Source: Vibrio rotiferianus CAIM 577 = LMG 21460
Lineage (GTDB): Bacteria; Pseudomonadota; Gammaproteobacteria; Enterobacterales; Vibrionaceae
Direction of reading: 5' to 3'
DNA length: 64,000 nucleotides
Assembly: GCF_002741985.1 (NCBI RefSeq)
Contig: NZ_APHW01000108.1
Coordinates: 248,001-312,000 of the forward strand
Made by a program: the position numbers and the translations under genes. Shown piece after piece: positions 8,342 to 16,635 of the stretch (its first letter is position 1; each line of letters starts with the position of its first letter). Under the pieces are notes generated by a model, which was given only the letters and a program-made list of their open reading frames with translations, searched no databases and was not told the origin of the DNA.

Positions 8342-9676
8342 TTATATGATAGTTAGGAAACAATGCACTCGATCTCGTCCTAGGTTCTTTGCTTGATATA
8401 GTGCGCGGTCTGCATCAGCGAGTGCATTTTTCATCGTATCAAAACCACTAAAGCATGCAATACCAATGCTCACGGTAATATCAATATTCAACTCATGGAT
8501 AACTACAGATGTTTGCGCGACTTCTTGTCGAATTCTCTCACAGCACAGTATTGCTTGCTCCTCGTTAACATGTGGCATTAGAAGTATAAACTCCTCGCCT
8601 CCCGTGCGTGCCAAAGAATAATCAGAGCTTATGTTAGCGCTACATAATTTGGAAAAATGCACCAGTACCTGATCTCCGACCTCATGACCATGGGAATCGT
8701 TAATACGCTTAAAGAAATCGATATCAAGAACAGCAATTGCACCAGTAGGGTTTTCTGCTTTTAATGCTTCGAACTTACTTTCAAGTCCTCGTCGGTTAAG
8801 CAACCCCGTCAGGTAATCTGTTTGGGCTTCATTTTGTAAATCACTACGTTGCTTTTCTGAATGGCGATACTTATTAAAGTATTTAACAGATGTCGTGATG
8901 ACAAGCAGTACCGAAAACAATGTCAAAAAGATAACTAACCTTGGCGTGATACCAGTATCGTTGGATGTTATGGAGAGCTGCCAATTAGTATTGAAGATAT
9001 TCACTATTCCCGTATAAGCGTTACCATCGTTCTGTCCTTTTGAACTGATCACTTTATCGTAATAATTTGAGCTATCAGGATCGTATCCGACTACTGAGTA
9101 GTTCTTGATGTGGTTGGCGCTCAGTATCTCTTCTAGTGAAGCTAATATGGATTCTAAGTAGATAACAGATGAAGAGAATCCAATAAACCCCGCTTCATTT
9201 GAAATTCCCTTACGTAGAATAAATGCTTGTTTGCCATTTTGGACAAGTTTTACCGGCCCAATAATTGTATTTTTCTTACAATCAATCGATTGAGTAGCGC
9301 CAACCTTTCTATTTTGGTCTTTTAAAACGTTATGACCAATGGCCAGTTTTTGTGACTCATAAGGATATACCAATGCGACAATACCTTTTGGTAAGTAAAG
9401 CAACGCATCAACATTTCGATAAGTAAGGAGCAGTGTTCGGCTTAGTTTACTAAATGCTTCTTGAGAAATTGAATCTTCATCTGAAAGGATAACCATTTCT
9501 CTCACAACCTCAGCGGTAATCAACGCATCATTAAAAATAACTTTCATCTCTTTGTTGATAGCGTTAATCACTTTTTCGGTTTCATTTTGGTTGTTGATAG
9601 CGCTGAGTTTTGTAGCAAGCAGTTCGGTTAATATTATTAACAAGAACATCAATACCACTTTAAAGGTTCTACTCAT
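8342..9676 (-). CDS. membrane-bound diguanylate cyclase (GGDEF)
   Basis: This 444-residue enzyme should make cyclic di-GMP from two GTP. It has a transmembrane helix near residues 5-25, a periplasmic sensory region of about 220 residues, a second helix around 247-268 and a C-terminal GGDEF domain. The active-site loop is GGEEF (from residue 359), with the LDIDFFKRINDSHGHEVGD metal and base-binding segment before it, so it should be active. I see no RxxD inhibitory site five residues upstream of GGEEF, so product inhibition may be absent. The sensor region is CHASE/Cache-like with no known ligand. The 372-base upstream gap probably holds its promoter. Confidence 0.88.
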   Translation of the reverse strand: MSRTFKVVLMFLLIILTELLATKLSAINNQNETEKVINAINKEMKVIFNDALITAEVVREMVILSDEDSISQEAFSKLSRTLLLTYRNVDALLYLPKGIVALVYPYESQKLAIGHNVLKDQNRKVGATQSIDCKKNTIIGPVKLVQNGKQAFILRKGISNEAGFIGFSSSVIYLESILASLEEILSANHIKNYSVVGYDPDSSNYYDKVISSKGQNDGNAYTGIVNIFNTNWQLSITSNDTGITPRLVIFLTLFSVLLVITTSVKYFNKYRHSEKQRSDLQNEAQTDYLTGLLNRRGLESKFEALKAENPTGAIAVLDIDFFKRINDSHGHEVGDQVLVHFSKLCSANISSDYSLARTGGEEFILLMPHVNEEQAILCCERIRQEVAQTSVVIHELNIDITVSIGIACFSGFDTMKNALADADRALYQAKNLGRDRVHCFLTII

Positions 9677-9742
9677 TTCAACTATCCTAATTCAGCTGGT
9701 TCTCCATATCCTTAATTTATGTCTTAAAATCCGTTTAGCTTG

Positions 9743-9796
9743 ATACCCAAGTAATTTCTAGACGCTTAGTTCAGCGAAAATGACTTAGGTATATAT
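9743..9796. repeat. dispersed palindromic intergenic repeat, copy 1
   Basis: The element starts ATACCCAAGTAA and ends ACTTAGGTATATAT, with an imperfect inner inverted repeat. A better-preserved copy is at 54197-54250. It resembles short intergenic palindromes common in Vibrio genomes. Confidence 0.6.
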
Positions 9797-9928
9797 TATT
9801 GCCTTTCCAAATAAAGCACTTGCATTCGATAGGCAAAGGAATGCGAATTATACGCCTAAATGAATATGAGTCGATGATCAAAAGGTATCGTTACGGCAAA
9901 TATTTTTTATCTAACAATCGTTAACTTC

Positions 9929-9953
9929 TATCGATCGAACAGATTGATCGATA
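9929..9953. promoter_or_regulatory. candidate operator upstream of the GGDEF gene
   Basis: Eight-base arms TATCGATC and GATCGATA are separated by nine bases, and two more GATCG words follow within 30 bases. No known regulator motif is matched. Confidence 0.3.
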
Positions 9954-10048
9954 CGATCGAATTTATTAATTAACAAATTTGATCGTCACGGCAAAAACCA
10001 ACTCGCCTACTTGCTTAGAAAACAAGCGATTTCTATTTTTAAATCTAC

Positions 10049-11431
10049 TCATGATTCTGAGAGTTCTGTTCTATGGAAACGCTTCATTTCTTTAGCAAAC
10101 TCTTGAAAGTCGATGTGTTTAACTAATGCTGCACATAATGAAGGCAGAGGATCAAACATGAATACGCTGTCATTGTGTTTAATGTGGTTAAGGATTTGCG
10201 CTAGATTTTCTCGGTCAGATAAGCCTGTGGACAGGAACAACGCGTGAATTTTTCCCATATCGTTGGCTTTGTCCAACTTACGTACAAAAGCATCTAGCGA
10301 CGCTTCAGCATTTTGGCGTTCCCCCTTAAGAAAATCAGCATGAAGTTGAATGAGAGTGAAATGCTGAGTTTCACTCTCATTCATTTTTAAACGGGATACT
10401 TCATTAAGAACCTGAGCAAACTTCTTTTCATATAATATTCGCCCTTCTTCACTTCTCATCCACACCATAAGTAACGCAAACAAATAATTCAGGGTGCTAT
10501 GAACAACATTTTGATTGATTTGTTTTGCTGCATTTAGGTCTGAAGAAAAGTGGACAAGCGCATCTTCATATTTTCCTAAACCAATGGCGAACAATGCCAG
10601 TATTTGATGCTGTACTCGACTTAGTCCCCACTGGAGACCAGATCGAGCAGCCAGCTGATAAGCTTGTTTGACATGGCCACTTTTTAGCAACAATAGGCTA
10701 CCGATTTCCTCAAAAGGTTGGCCTAGTTGAAATCGAGTTGAGTCAAACTTTTCGTACAGTTCGAGCGCTTCTTCCGTTTGGCCATTTAAAGCCAATGTAT
10801 TGAGAAATAAACTAATTTCAACAGAAGAGTCGCGTTTACCACCCTCTTTGATTAGAACGCCATAGAGCTCAGACGCCTGCTTGAGCTCTCGATTTAGTAG
10901 ATGATGATTTGCTCGATTGAGCCGCAAGTCATGCTGATAGTCGATATAGTGACGTTCAAAAAACTGATAGCGCTTTTCAATATCATTGTGGCTATCTAGG
11001 TTTTCGGTTTGTAATAAAGGCCAGACTTTATTTTTTTTCTTGAACACCTTACGGATGAGGTCGCTGATATCTTGTTGGTTATCGTCTGGAGTAATGTGGA
11101 CATCAGCCAAATAATAAGATCTATCGCGGACAAACCCTCTTTTACAATCCATGACAATAGTAGAACGCTCATCTACGGCGTTAGCCTTCTTTAGCTCAAA
11201 AATTAAGTCCTGAGATTTTACCTGGCCGTTTCGAAAGCTCTGATCACATATCAAGATATCAAACTGCTGGTGGAAACTCCGATTAAGCGCTTCTGTCGGT
11301 GAGTTCAAGTGCACTATTTTATGCTGACGAATTCCTAGGGAGAGTAAGAGACTCGATATACTGATATTTTTATTTGCGAACTCTTTAATCAGCAGTACAT
11401 TTGCATCTCTCAATTTAAGCATACCAGCCAT
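10049..11431 (-). CDS. receiver-like domain protein with TPR region
   Basis: The 460-residue protein begins with a CheY-like receiver domain (residues about 8-130): the third strand FDILICDQSF places Asp63 where the phosphoacceptor normally sits. Residues about 170-420 are helical repeats of TPR character (LNRELKQASELYGVL, LALNGQTEEALELYEKF, FAIGLGKYEDALVHF). No DNA-binding or catalytic output is seen, so it is likely a protein-interaction response regulator. It lies upstream of, and in the same direction as, the diguanylate cyclase gene, but 372 bases separate them, so one operon is unlikely. The partner kinase is not in view. Confidence 0.75.
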   Translation of the reverse strand: MAGMLKLRDANVLLIKEFANKNISISSLLLSLGIRQHKIVHLNSPTEALNRSFHQQFDILICDQSFRNGQVKSQDLIFELKKANAVDERSTIVMDCKRGFVRDRSYYLADVHITPDDNQQDISDLIRKVFKKKNKVWPLLQTENLDSHNDIEKRYQFFERHYIDYQHDLRLNRANHHLLNRELKQASELYGVLIKEGGKRDSSVEISLFLNTLALNGQTEEALELYEKFDSTRFQLGQPFEEIGSLLLLKSGHVKQAYQLAARSGLQWGLSRVQHQILALFAIGLGKYEDALVHFSSDLNAAKQINQNVVHSTLNYLFALLMVWMRSEEGRILYEKKFAQVLNEVSRLKMNESETQHFTLIQLHADFLKGERQNAEASLDAFVRKLDKANDMGKIHALFLSTGLSDRENLAQILNHIKHNDSVFMFDPLPSLCAALVKHIDFQEFAKEMKRFHRTELSES

Positions 11432-11631
11432 CTTCCTTATTAAATTGGCCAGGCTCGTTGCGGATTTATGCGTTGTAACACATTAAAATTACGAATGTTT
11501 AATCCTATACTGGCAGTAAGGATCAATACTATCGTTTATAAATTGTCAGTTATTTTTCAAGGCTCAGGTTTGTGCGATTGGTTCCAAGGATTGATTATAT
11601 TCTCGACACTTGGACTGAAAATCCCGAGAAA

Positions 11632-12534
11632 TCAGTTTTGTAATCCCCATTGTTCATGAAATGCTTCAAACTCTTCAATAAACACCTTAAAGCGTTTCGG
11701 CGTATGTATGCTCTGTTTATACAAAATATAGAGTGTACCCTCCTCAAACCATTCACCATTGAATAGCTTTATCAGCTCGCCGCAACGCACTTGTTCACGT
11801 ACCTGGTTATCAGGAATTAAACCAATACCAAACCCCTCTTGAGCCAAATTAATCGCGATGTCTATTGAGTTTGTCGTCATGTCACCAGTCACTTCAATCT
11901 GACGCTTGTCTCCGTTCTCATTCGTCAGATTCCAATATCTTTCTTGGCTCGGTGTGTTGGTGTGAGTAATACATTGGTGCAGCTCTAAATCATGAACATA
12001 TTTAGGTTCGCCACGTTTTTGAACGTATTTTGGGGAAGCGTAGCAGCATCGTGTAAATCGAGACGCTTTTCTGCAGACGACTGACTCATCGTTCGGTAAA
12101 AACGGGGCAATCATCAAATCTACATCTTCAAATAAGCTCAAAGTATTTGGCGTCAATGTATGAAAGTGAATGTGGATATTCGGATACTTTTCATGGAAAT
12201 CCGGTAAGAAGCTCTTTGTTAAAAACCTCGCCATCGGGTGTAAACAACCTATACGCAGTAGGCCACTAATACCTTTACGCTCAACATGAAGCTTTTCTAC
12301 AGTGTGGTCGATAAGATCTAGAATTTGGCCAGCCGACTCCAAAAACGTTTCGCCTTGTGGCGTAAGACTAATACTGCTCCCTCTCCTATGAACCAAAGTA
12401 ACATTTAGGCTCTCTTCCAATGCTTTAATTTTTCTGCTTAATGTCGGTTGGCTTACATCGAGTGCTTTTGCAGTTTCGGTGTAGTTTAGTTTTTTCGCCA
12501 AAACAGAGAACATTTTAACGGCTTCGATATCCAT
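11632..12534 (-). CDS. LysR family transcriptional regulator
   Basis: A 300-residue LysR-type regulator: N-terminal winged helix-turn-helix (residues 1-60, with YTETAKALDVSQPTLSRKI) and a periplasmic-binding-like effector domain (about 90-295). It is transcribed away from the porin-cytochrome operon, with 218 bases between the start codons; this is the classic arrangement for a LysR protein controlling its divergent neighbour. The effector is unknown; it is probably the substrate, or a sign of the substrate, of the neighbouring electron-transfer system. Confidence 0.88.
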   Translation of the reverse strand: MDIEAVKMFSVLAKKLNYTETAKALDVSQPTLSRKIKALEESLNVTLVHRRGSSISLTPQGETFLESAGQILDLIDHTVEKLHVERKGISGLLRIGCLHPMARFLTKSFLPDFHEKYPNIHIHFHTLTPNTLSLFEDVDLMIAPFLPNDESVVCRKASRFTRCCYASPKYVQKRGEPKYVHDLELHQCITHTNTPSQERYWNLTNENGDKRQIEVTGDMTTNSIDIAINLAQEGFGIGLIPDNQVREQVRCGELIKLFNGEWFEEGTLYILYKQSIHTPKRFKVFIEEFEAFHEQWGLQN

Positions 12535-12752
12535 GTTTAGCTCCTAATCGTGTCTCTAAGATATTACTGACTATTATGTAAATTTTCTCCCTTCATCACT
12601 GTAAGTAAAAAAATATCACCCCTTTATTTGATCTCACCTCTGCTATTCAGTTTCTGAATTACTGCTATTTCCTACTCGCGTATTGCCAAAAGAACAACTC
12701 TATATAATTCGACACAACTTTTCATAACTACCACCTTAGAGTAGGTCTATTC

Positions 12753-13751
12753 ATGCAGTTAAAACATCCTTTACTATTTTCCACACTCGCTTTGTGTACA
12801 ACGCCTGTCGCGGCAACAACCTTTGAAGCACCCAACTTTTATGGCGACATTTTAGGGCAAGTACGTTGGGAAGCGGGACAAGATTATCAGTCAGAAATTC
12901 ATCGCGCTAATGCAGGCATCAAAGGCAAACATGATGCTGGTCTATTGCGTGTTATCTATAACCTAGAAGCTGAGTATTCTGAAGATTTAACTCAAAAGGT
13001 TACAGAGGAGCAAGACTTCGATACCCGCGTTAGCGAAGCAAACTTAATTCTAATAACCAAAGATTTCGGCGGCATCTACTTCGGCAACGGTACCACTGGC
13101 ACCTATAAAGATCTCTACTCTCGCGTCGACATTTTTGAAAGCAACAATATGCATCGTTCAAGTAATGTGGCTTTATTTCGTCAAGCAAAGTCTGGCGACA
13201 ATCAACTTGCCTATATGACACCCAAATGGAACGGTGTATACGCAAAACTCGCGGTCATAAACCCTGACAATAGCAATGGAGAAGACATTGATATTCTTGG
13301 CCTGCGCTTACTGTATGTGACCGATAACTTTGATCTGGTACTGAATCGTGCCCAAGTCGACGAGAAACAAATGCCAGGGCATCAAGACGATGACTACGTT
13401 CGTTACGCTCTGTCGTCTTCTTACACTTGGGATAACTTCTACCTTGGTGGCCTCATTGAGCTGAATTACGACGATCCCCAAGGCGACAGCGCGGTATATG
13501 GTATCTCAGGCAAATACTCTCTAGATAAGCTGACCTTTAAACTGGGGGCTCAACACAAAGCTTTCGACGATTCCGATAAAGATAGCCAAACGCTTTACCT
13601 AGCAAGTCTCAACTATGCCTTTAGCCAACAGTTCTCTACCTATGTTGAAGTCGCTGAGTACGCTGAAGATTCAGCAACCAATGACCCAGCGAACAACAAC
13701 GGTGAAAACCGAAATGACAACATTAACATCGGCCTCCACTTCAAGTTTTAA
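12753..13751 (+). CDS. outer-membrane porin (general porin type)
   Basis: The 332-residue protein has a signal peptide ending near TPVAA and a body rich in alternating amphipathic strands, ending in the C-terminal FKF signature of outer-membrane beta barrels. Features such as FYGDILGQVRWE and GGIYFGNGTTGTYKD fit the trimeric gram-negative porin family. It is the first gene of the electron-transfer operon and may admit the substrate to the periplasm. GAGTAGG lies upstream of the ATG. Confidence 0.85.
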   Translation: MQLKHPLLFSTLALCTTPVAATTFEAPNFYGDILGQVRWEAGQDYQSEIHRANAGIKGKHDAGLLRVIYNLEAEYSEDLTQKVTEEQDFDTRVSEANLILITKDFGGIYFGNGTTGTYKDLYSRVDIFESNNMHRSSNVALFRQAKSGDNQLAYMTPKWNGVYAKLAVINPDNSNGEDIDILGLRLLYVTDNFDLVLNRAQVDEKQMPGHQDDDYVRYALSSSYTWDNFYLGGLIELNYDDPQGDSAVYGISGKYSLDKLTFKLGAQHKAFDDSDKDSQTLYLASLNYAFSQQFSTYVEVAEYAEDSATNDPANNNGENRNDNINIGLHFKF

Positions 13752-13775
13752 CGCCTTGTGCTAAGGATCTAACAG

Positions 13776-14246
13776 ATGAAAAAGCTATTCACAACGTTGA
13801 GCTTACTCTGCGCAGCTCAAGCCTATGCAGGTGTCTCTATTACCGACTGTGTCATCGTTGAACCCGCTCCAGGCGTCAACAAAACCGGGCTGTTTTTTAA
13901 TGCGACCTTTACTGAAGACGAAGAAGTAAAAGCACTGAGACTTCCTTCTCCGGAAGCGATTCTAGGAGCGGAAATACCGGAGCTTACCAATGAGGTTCAA
14001 ATGCACAACACCATTATGAAAGATGGTGTTATGAAGATGCAGCGTTTTCCGAAACTGTTCCTCAAGAAGAACACGGTGACCAAACTAGAACGCGGTGGAA
14101 CGCACTTTATGTTGATGGACCTTAAGAAGCGCCCACTCGCCGGTGAAAAGTACACGGTCAACTTATGGCTGACCTACCTTTCAGACCAACAATGTGAAGC
14201 GAACGTTCTTAAATCTTCTGACTTTCCCCCGAAGCATAAAATGTAG
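13776..14246 (+). CDS. PCuAC-type periplasmic copper chaperone
   Basis: A 156-residue precursor with a signal peptide (cleavage near AQAYA). The mature part shows the Cu(I)-binding pattern of the PCuAC/DUF461 family: MHNTIMKDGVMKMQ followed by GGTHFMLMDLKKRP, where His and Met residues bind copper. PCuAC proteins deliver copper to periplasmic metal sites such as CuA, often together with SCO proteins. It lies 24 bases after the porin gene, and a SCO gene follows in the same operon. The short lysine-rich tail has no known role. Confidence 0.85.
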   Translation: MKKLFTTLSLLCAAQAYAGVSITDCVIVEPAPGVNKTGLFFNATFTEDEEVKALRLPSPEAILGAEIPELTNEVQMHNTIMKDGVMKMQRFPKLFLKKNTVTKLERGGTHFMLMDLKKRPLAGEKYTVNLWLTYLSDQQCEANVLKSSDFPPKHKM

Positions 14247-14251
14247 GTGAG

Positions 14252-14866
14252 ATGATGAAAATTATTGAGCAAATTAAACAAGTGAAACGCTCGGTTAAAC
14301 TCGCCATTGTCGCAGTCGGCATCGGTATTGGTTTGATCTCAGCACTCCCTGCGACCGAAGTTTTGCATGTATTCAGTACCAATGAATTTTGTGCGTCATG
14401 CCATACGATGAAACCAATGGCTGAAACGTTTTCTCAATCGATACATGGCGGTAATAACCAACATGGTTTTGTCGCAGATTGTATCGATTGTCACCTGCCG
14501 AAATCGAATATTGTCGAAGAGCTTTGGGTAAAAGGAACATCCGGAACTCGCCATCTATGGGGAGAATTTGTGCTGGGTATGGAATCGCTTGATTATGATG
14601 AACTCCACCCTAAACGTGGTGAGTATGTTTATGACTCAGGCTGTATCAATTGCCACCGAGGCTTGGAAGAGCGCGCTCAAGGTGCGGACGAAAACTCACC
14701 TGCATCGGACTTTTCTCATAACCTTGCATTTAACAACAAAGCTAACGATCCATCTTGGAAGTGTTCGAGCTGCCACTACGATATCGCCCACCCTAACTTA
14801 AAGCGTGAGATGCGTTTACGTGATGAAGAACGAATTCGTAATTTGGCGGCAACTGAGGGCTTATAA
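14252..14866 (+). CDS. NapC/NirT family tetraheme c-type cytochrome, quinol-oxidising
   Basis: The 204-residue protein has one N-terminal membrane anchor (about residues 15-34) and four CxxCH heme motifs at residues 47-51, 77-81, 131-135 and 171-175. This is the NapC/NirT layout: such proteins take electrons from menaquinol in the inner membrane and pass them to a periplasmic acceptor. MKPMAETFSQSIHG after the first heme fits the family. It follows the PCuAC gene closely and its stop is joined directly to the start of the next cytochrome, so the two are probably translated together and interact. Confidence 0.9.
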   Translation: MMKIIEQIKQVKRSVKLAIVAVGIGIGLISALPATEVLHVFSTNEFCASCHTMKPMAETFSQSIHGGNNQHGFVADCIDCHLPKSNIVEELWVKGTSGTRHLWGEFVLGMESLDYDELHPKRGEYVYDSGCINCHRGLEERAQGADENSPASDFSHNLAFNNKANDPSWKCSSCHYDIAHPNLKREMRLRDEERIRNLAATEGL

Positions 14867-16525
14867 ATGAAACATTCAACCGCATTGACACTTGCCATCA
14901 GCTTAGCATTGGCTGGTAGCACTTTTGCAGCAGAAGACATCGATAATGGATACGGTGATTACACCATTAATCGAACTTTTGAAGATTTAAAGAAATCACC
15001 TAAGGACCTAAAAGCAGCAAAACGTATTGTGTTTGGTTGTTACCTCGGTTGCCACCGACCAGCAAAAGAGGAAGTGCCTGAAACGCTGAGCCCTAAGCTT
15101 GAAGGCTTTGATCCGCAATGGTTCTTAGACCAATGGTTCTCTATGGATAATGAGCGCCACGCAGGTATCTCTTCTCAAATGAAAGAGATCGTTTACGCTA
15201 ACCCGCCTCGTGATATGGCATCGACTGCGATCCTGCTTGGTGCACAAAAAATGAAGTACAACCCAATGCCGGATGTACTGGAAAGTGAAGAGTTTAAACG
15301 CGGAAAAGAAACTTACGACAGAACCTGTAAAGCCTGTCATGGAGAACAAGGCGCATCAACTCAGAAAAACTTCCCGCCATTGAAAGGCCAAATGCCAACG
15401 TACATCTATGAACAGATGATTGCCTACCGCGACGGCAAACGTACAAACGGTGCATTAGCAGGAATCATGATGCCTTACGCTAAGATGTTGTCAGACCAAG
15501 ACTACCGTGATGTAGCGGCTTATGTTTCTGGTCAACGCGTCAAGCCGATTGAAAAGGAAGAGTTTATTACTGGCATCGGAATGCCTGCACCTAAAGGTTT
15601 CAAGTTACCAGAAACAGGTCAAATTCAGAACTTTACTGACACCTTTGGCGAAGATTCTGACTATCAAGGTAATGAGCCTAGCTACACTATCTCTGAATCA
15701 GGGAAAGTCGTTCTCGACAACAATACTCAGCTGATGTGGGAACGAGACTCCTCCCGAATCTGGATGACGGCGGTGGAAGGTAAAGAATACTGCGCAAACC
15801 TAGAAATCGATGGTTACACAGATTGGCGTTTCCCGTTAATGAAAGAACTATTCTCCATCGCTGACATGGGTGAGTTCCGTCCGGCTATTAATACCGATGT
15901 GTTCTTGAACATGCCTCGTCAAAACTCTGGTATTTGGACGTTCCCTGTTTCTGATCGTCACGATCACGTTTGGCACGTCGGTTTCCCTGATGCTCATATC
16001 ATGGGTCAACATACTGCTTCAACCAAGCTGGTTCGCTGTGTTCGCGCGGATAACGACGCAGCATACCACAACATGCAGTACGTGGATAACGGTGACGGTA
16101 CTGTCACAGAAAAAGTGACCAATCGAATGTGGCAGCAAAACATTGATTATGTGAAACGCAAGTTCGATGACTCCCTCAAGTACTGCCAAGACTTAGAATA
16201 TGCTGGCTATGATGACTGGCGCACTCCAGATATCAAGGAGATGAACTCAATTGTTAACTACAACAAAGTTTCTCCAGCTATTGATGAAGAGTTTTTCCCG
16301 AATACACCAGTGAAGTCATTCTTCTGGACCAGCACCTCTGATGTTGCCGGCCCTACGCTTCACGTAAGACCGTTATCGGCTCGTAAGAAAAACCAAACGC
16401 CTGAGCAATTGGATTTGAGATTCACAGGTGACAACGAAGGTTGGGCGCATGGTTACCTAACGGGACAGGGTTTCGGTATGTCGAAAGACTCCGAGTTCTA
16501 CACTCGCTGTGTTCGCAACCCTTAG
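14867..16525 (+). CDS. periplasmic cytochrome c with two DUF1566 (Lcl) domains
   Basis: A 552-residue secreted protein (signal peptide to about FAA). Two possible heme sites come first: GCYLGCH at residues 57-63, which is CxxxCH rather than the usual CxxCH, and a normal CKACH at 154-158 in a class I cytochrome domain (MMPYAKMLSDQDYRDVAAYV gives the axial Met region). From about residue 280 two DUF1566/Lcl C-terminal domains follow, each with the pattern LMWERD or RMWQQN, then DWRFPLMKEL or DWRTPDIKEM, then RCVR. These domains have a lectin-like fold and no known redox role. Heme domains joined to two Lcl domains are unusual; this may be the substrate-binding or terminal component of the operon. 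A hairpin terminator follows. Confidence 0.8.
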   Translation: MKHSTALTLAISLALAGSTFAAEDIDNGYGDYTINRTFEDLKKSPKDLKAAKRIVFGCYLGCHRPAKEEVPETLSPKLEGFDPQWFLDQWFSMDNERHAGISSQMKEIVYANPPRDMASTAILLGAQKMKYNPMPDVLESEEFKRGKETYDRTCKACHGEQGASTQKNFPPLKGQMPTYIYEQMIAYRDGKRTNGALAGIMMPYAKMLSDQDYRDVAAYVSGQRVKPIEKEEFITGIGMPAPKGFKLPETGQIQNFTDTFGEDSDYQGNEPSYTISESGKVVLDNNTQLMWERDSSRIWMTAVEGKEYCANLEIDGYTDWRFPLMKELFSIADMGEFRPAINTDVFLNMPRQNSGIWTFPVSDRHDHVWHVGFPDAHIMGQHTASTKLVRCVRADNDAAYHNMQYVDNGDGTVTEKVTNRMWQQNIDYVKRKFDDSLKYCQDLEYAGYDDWRTPDIKEMNSIVNYNKVSPAIDEEFFPNTPVKSFFWTSTSDVAGPTLHVRPLSARKKNQTPEQLDLRFTGDNEGWAHGYLTGQGFGMSKDSEFYTRCVRNP

Positions 16526-16531
16526 TTATTT

Positions 16532-16557
16532 AAAGAAGCCCTCTTGAGGGCTTCTTT
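16532..16557 (+). terminator. rho-independent terminator after the DUF1566 cytochrome gene
   Basis: Arms AAAGAAGCCCTC and GAGGGCTTCTTT close a two-base loop seven bases after the stop codon. It probably reduces transcription into the beta-propeller half of the cluster, or separates two units. Confidence 0.8.
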
Positions 16558-16635
16558 ACTTCCACACCAACAACGTCGCCCCAAAAATCATTTATGGCTC
16601 GATTGCGATGATGCTTTCTATTGTTCGAGGTTACT

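Larger units (their letters stand above)
9677..10048. other. 372-base gap upstream of the GGDEF gene
   Basis: No gene is visible. The gap contains one copy of a dispersed palindromic repeat (9743-9796), an inverted repeat TATCGATC/GATCGATA (9929-9953) in a stretch rich in GATCG, and AT-rich sequence. It should carry the promoter of the diguanylate cyclase gene. Confidence 0.5.
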
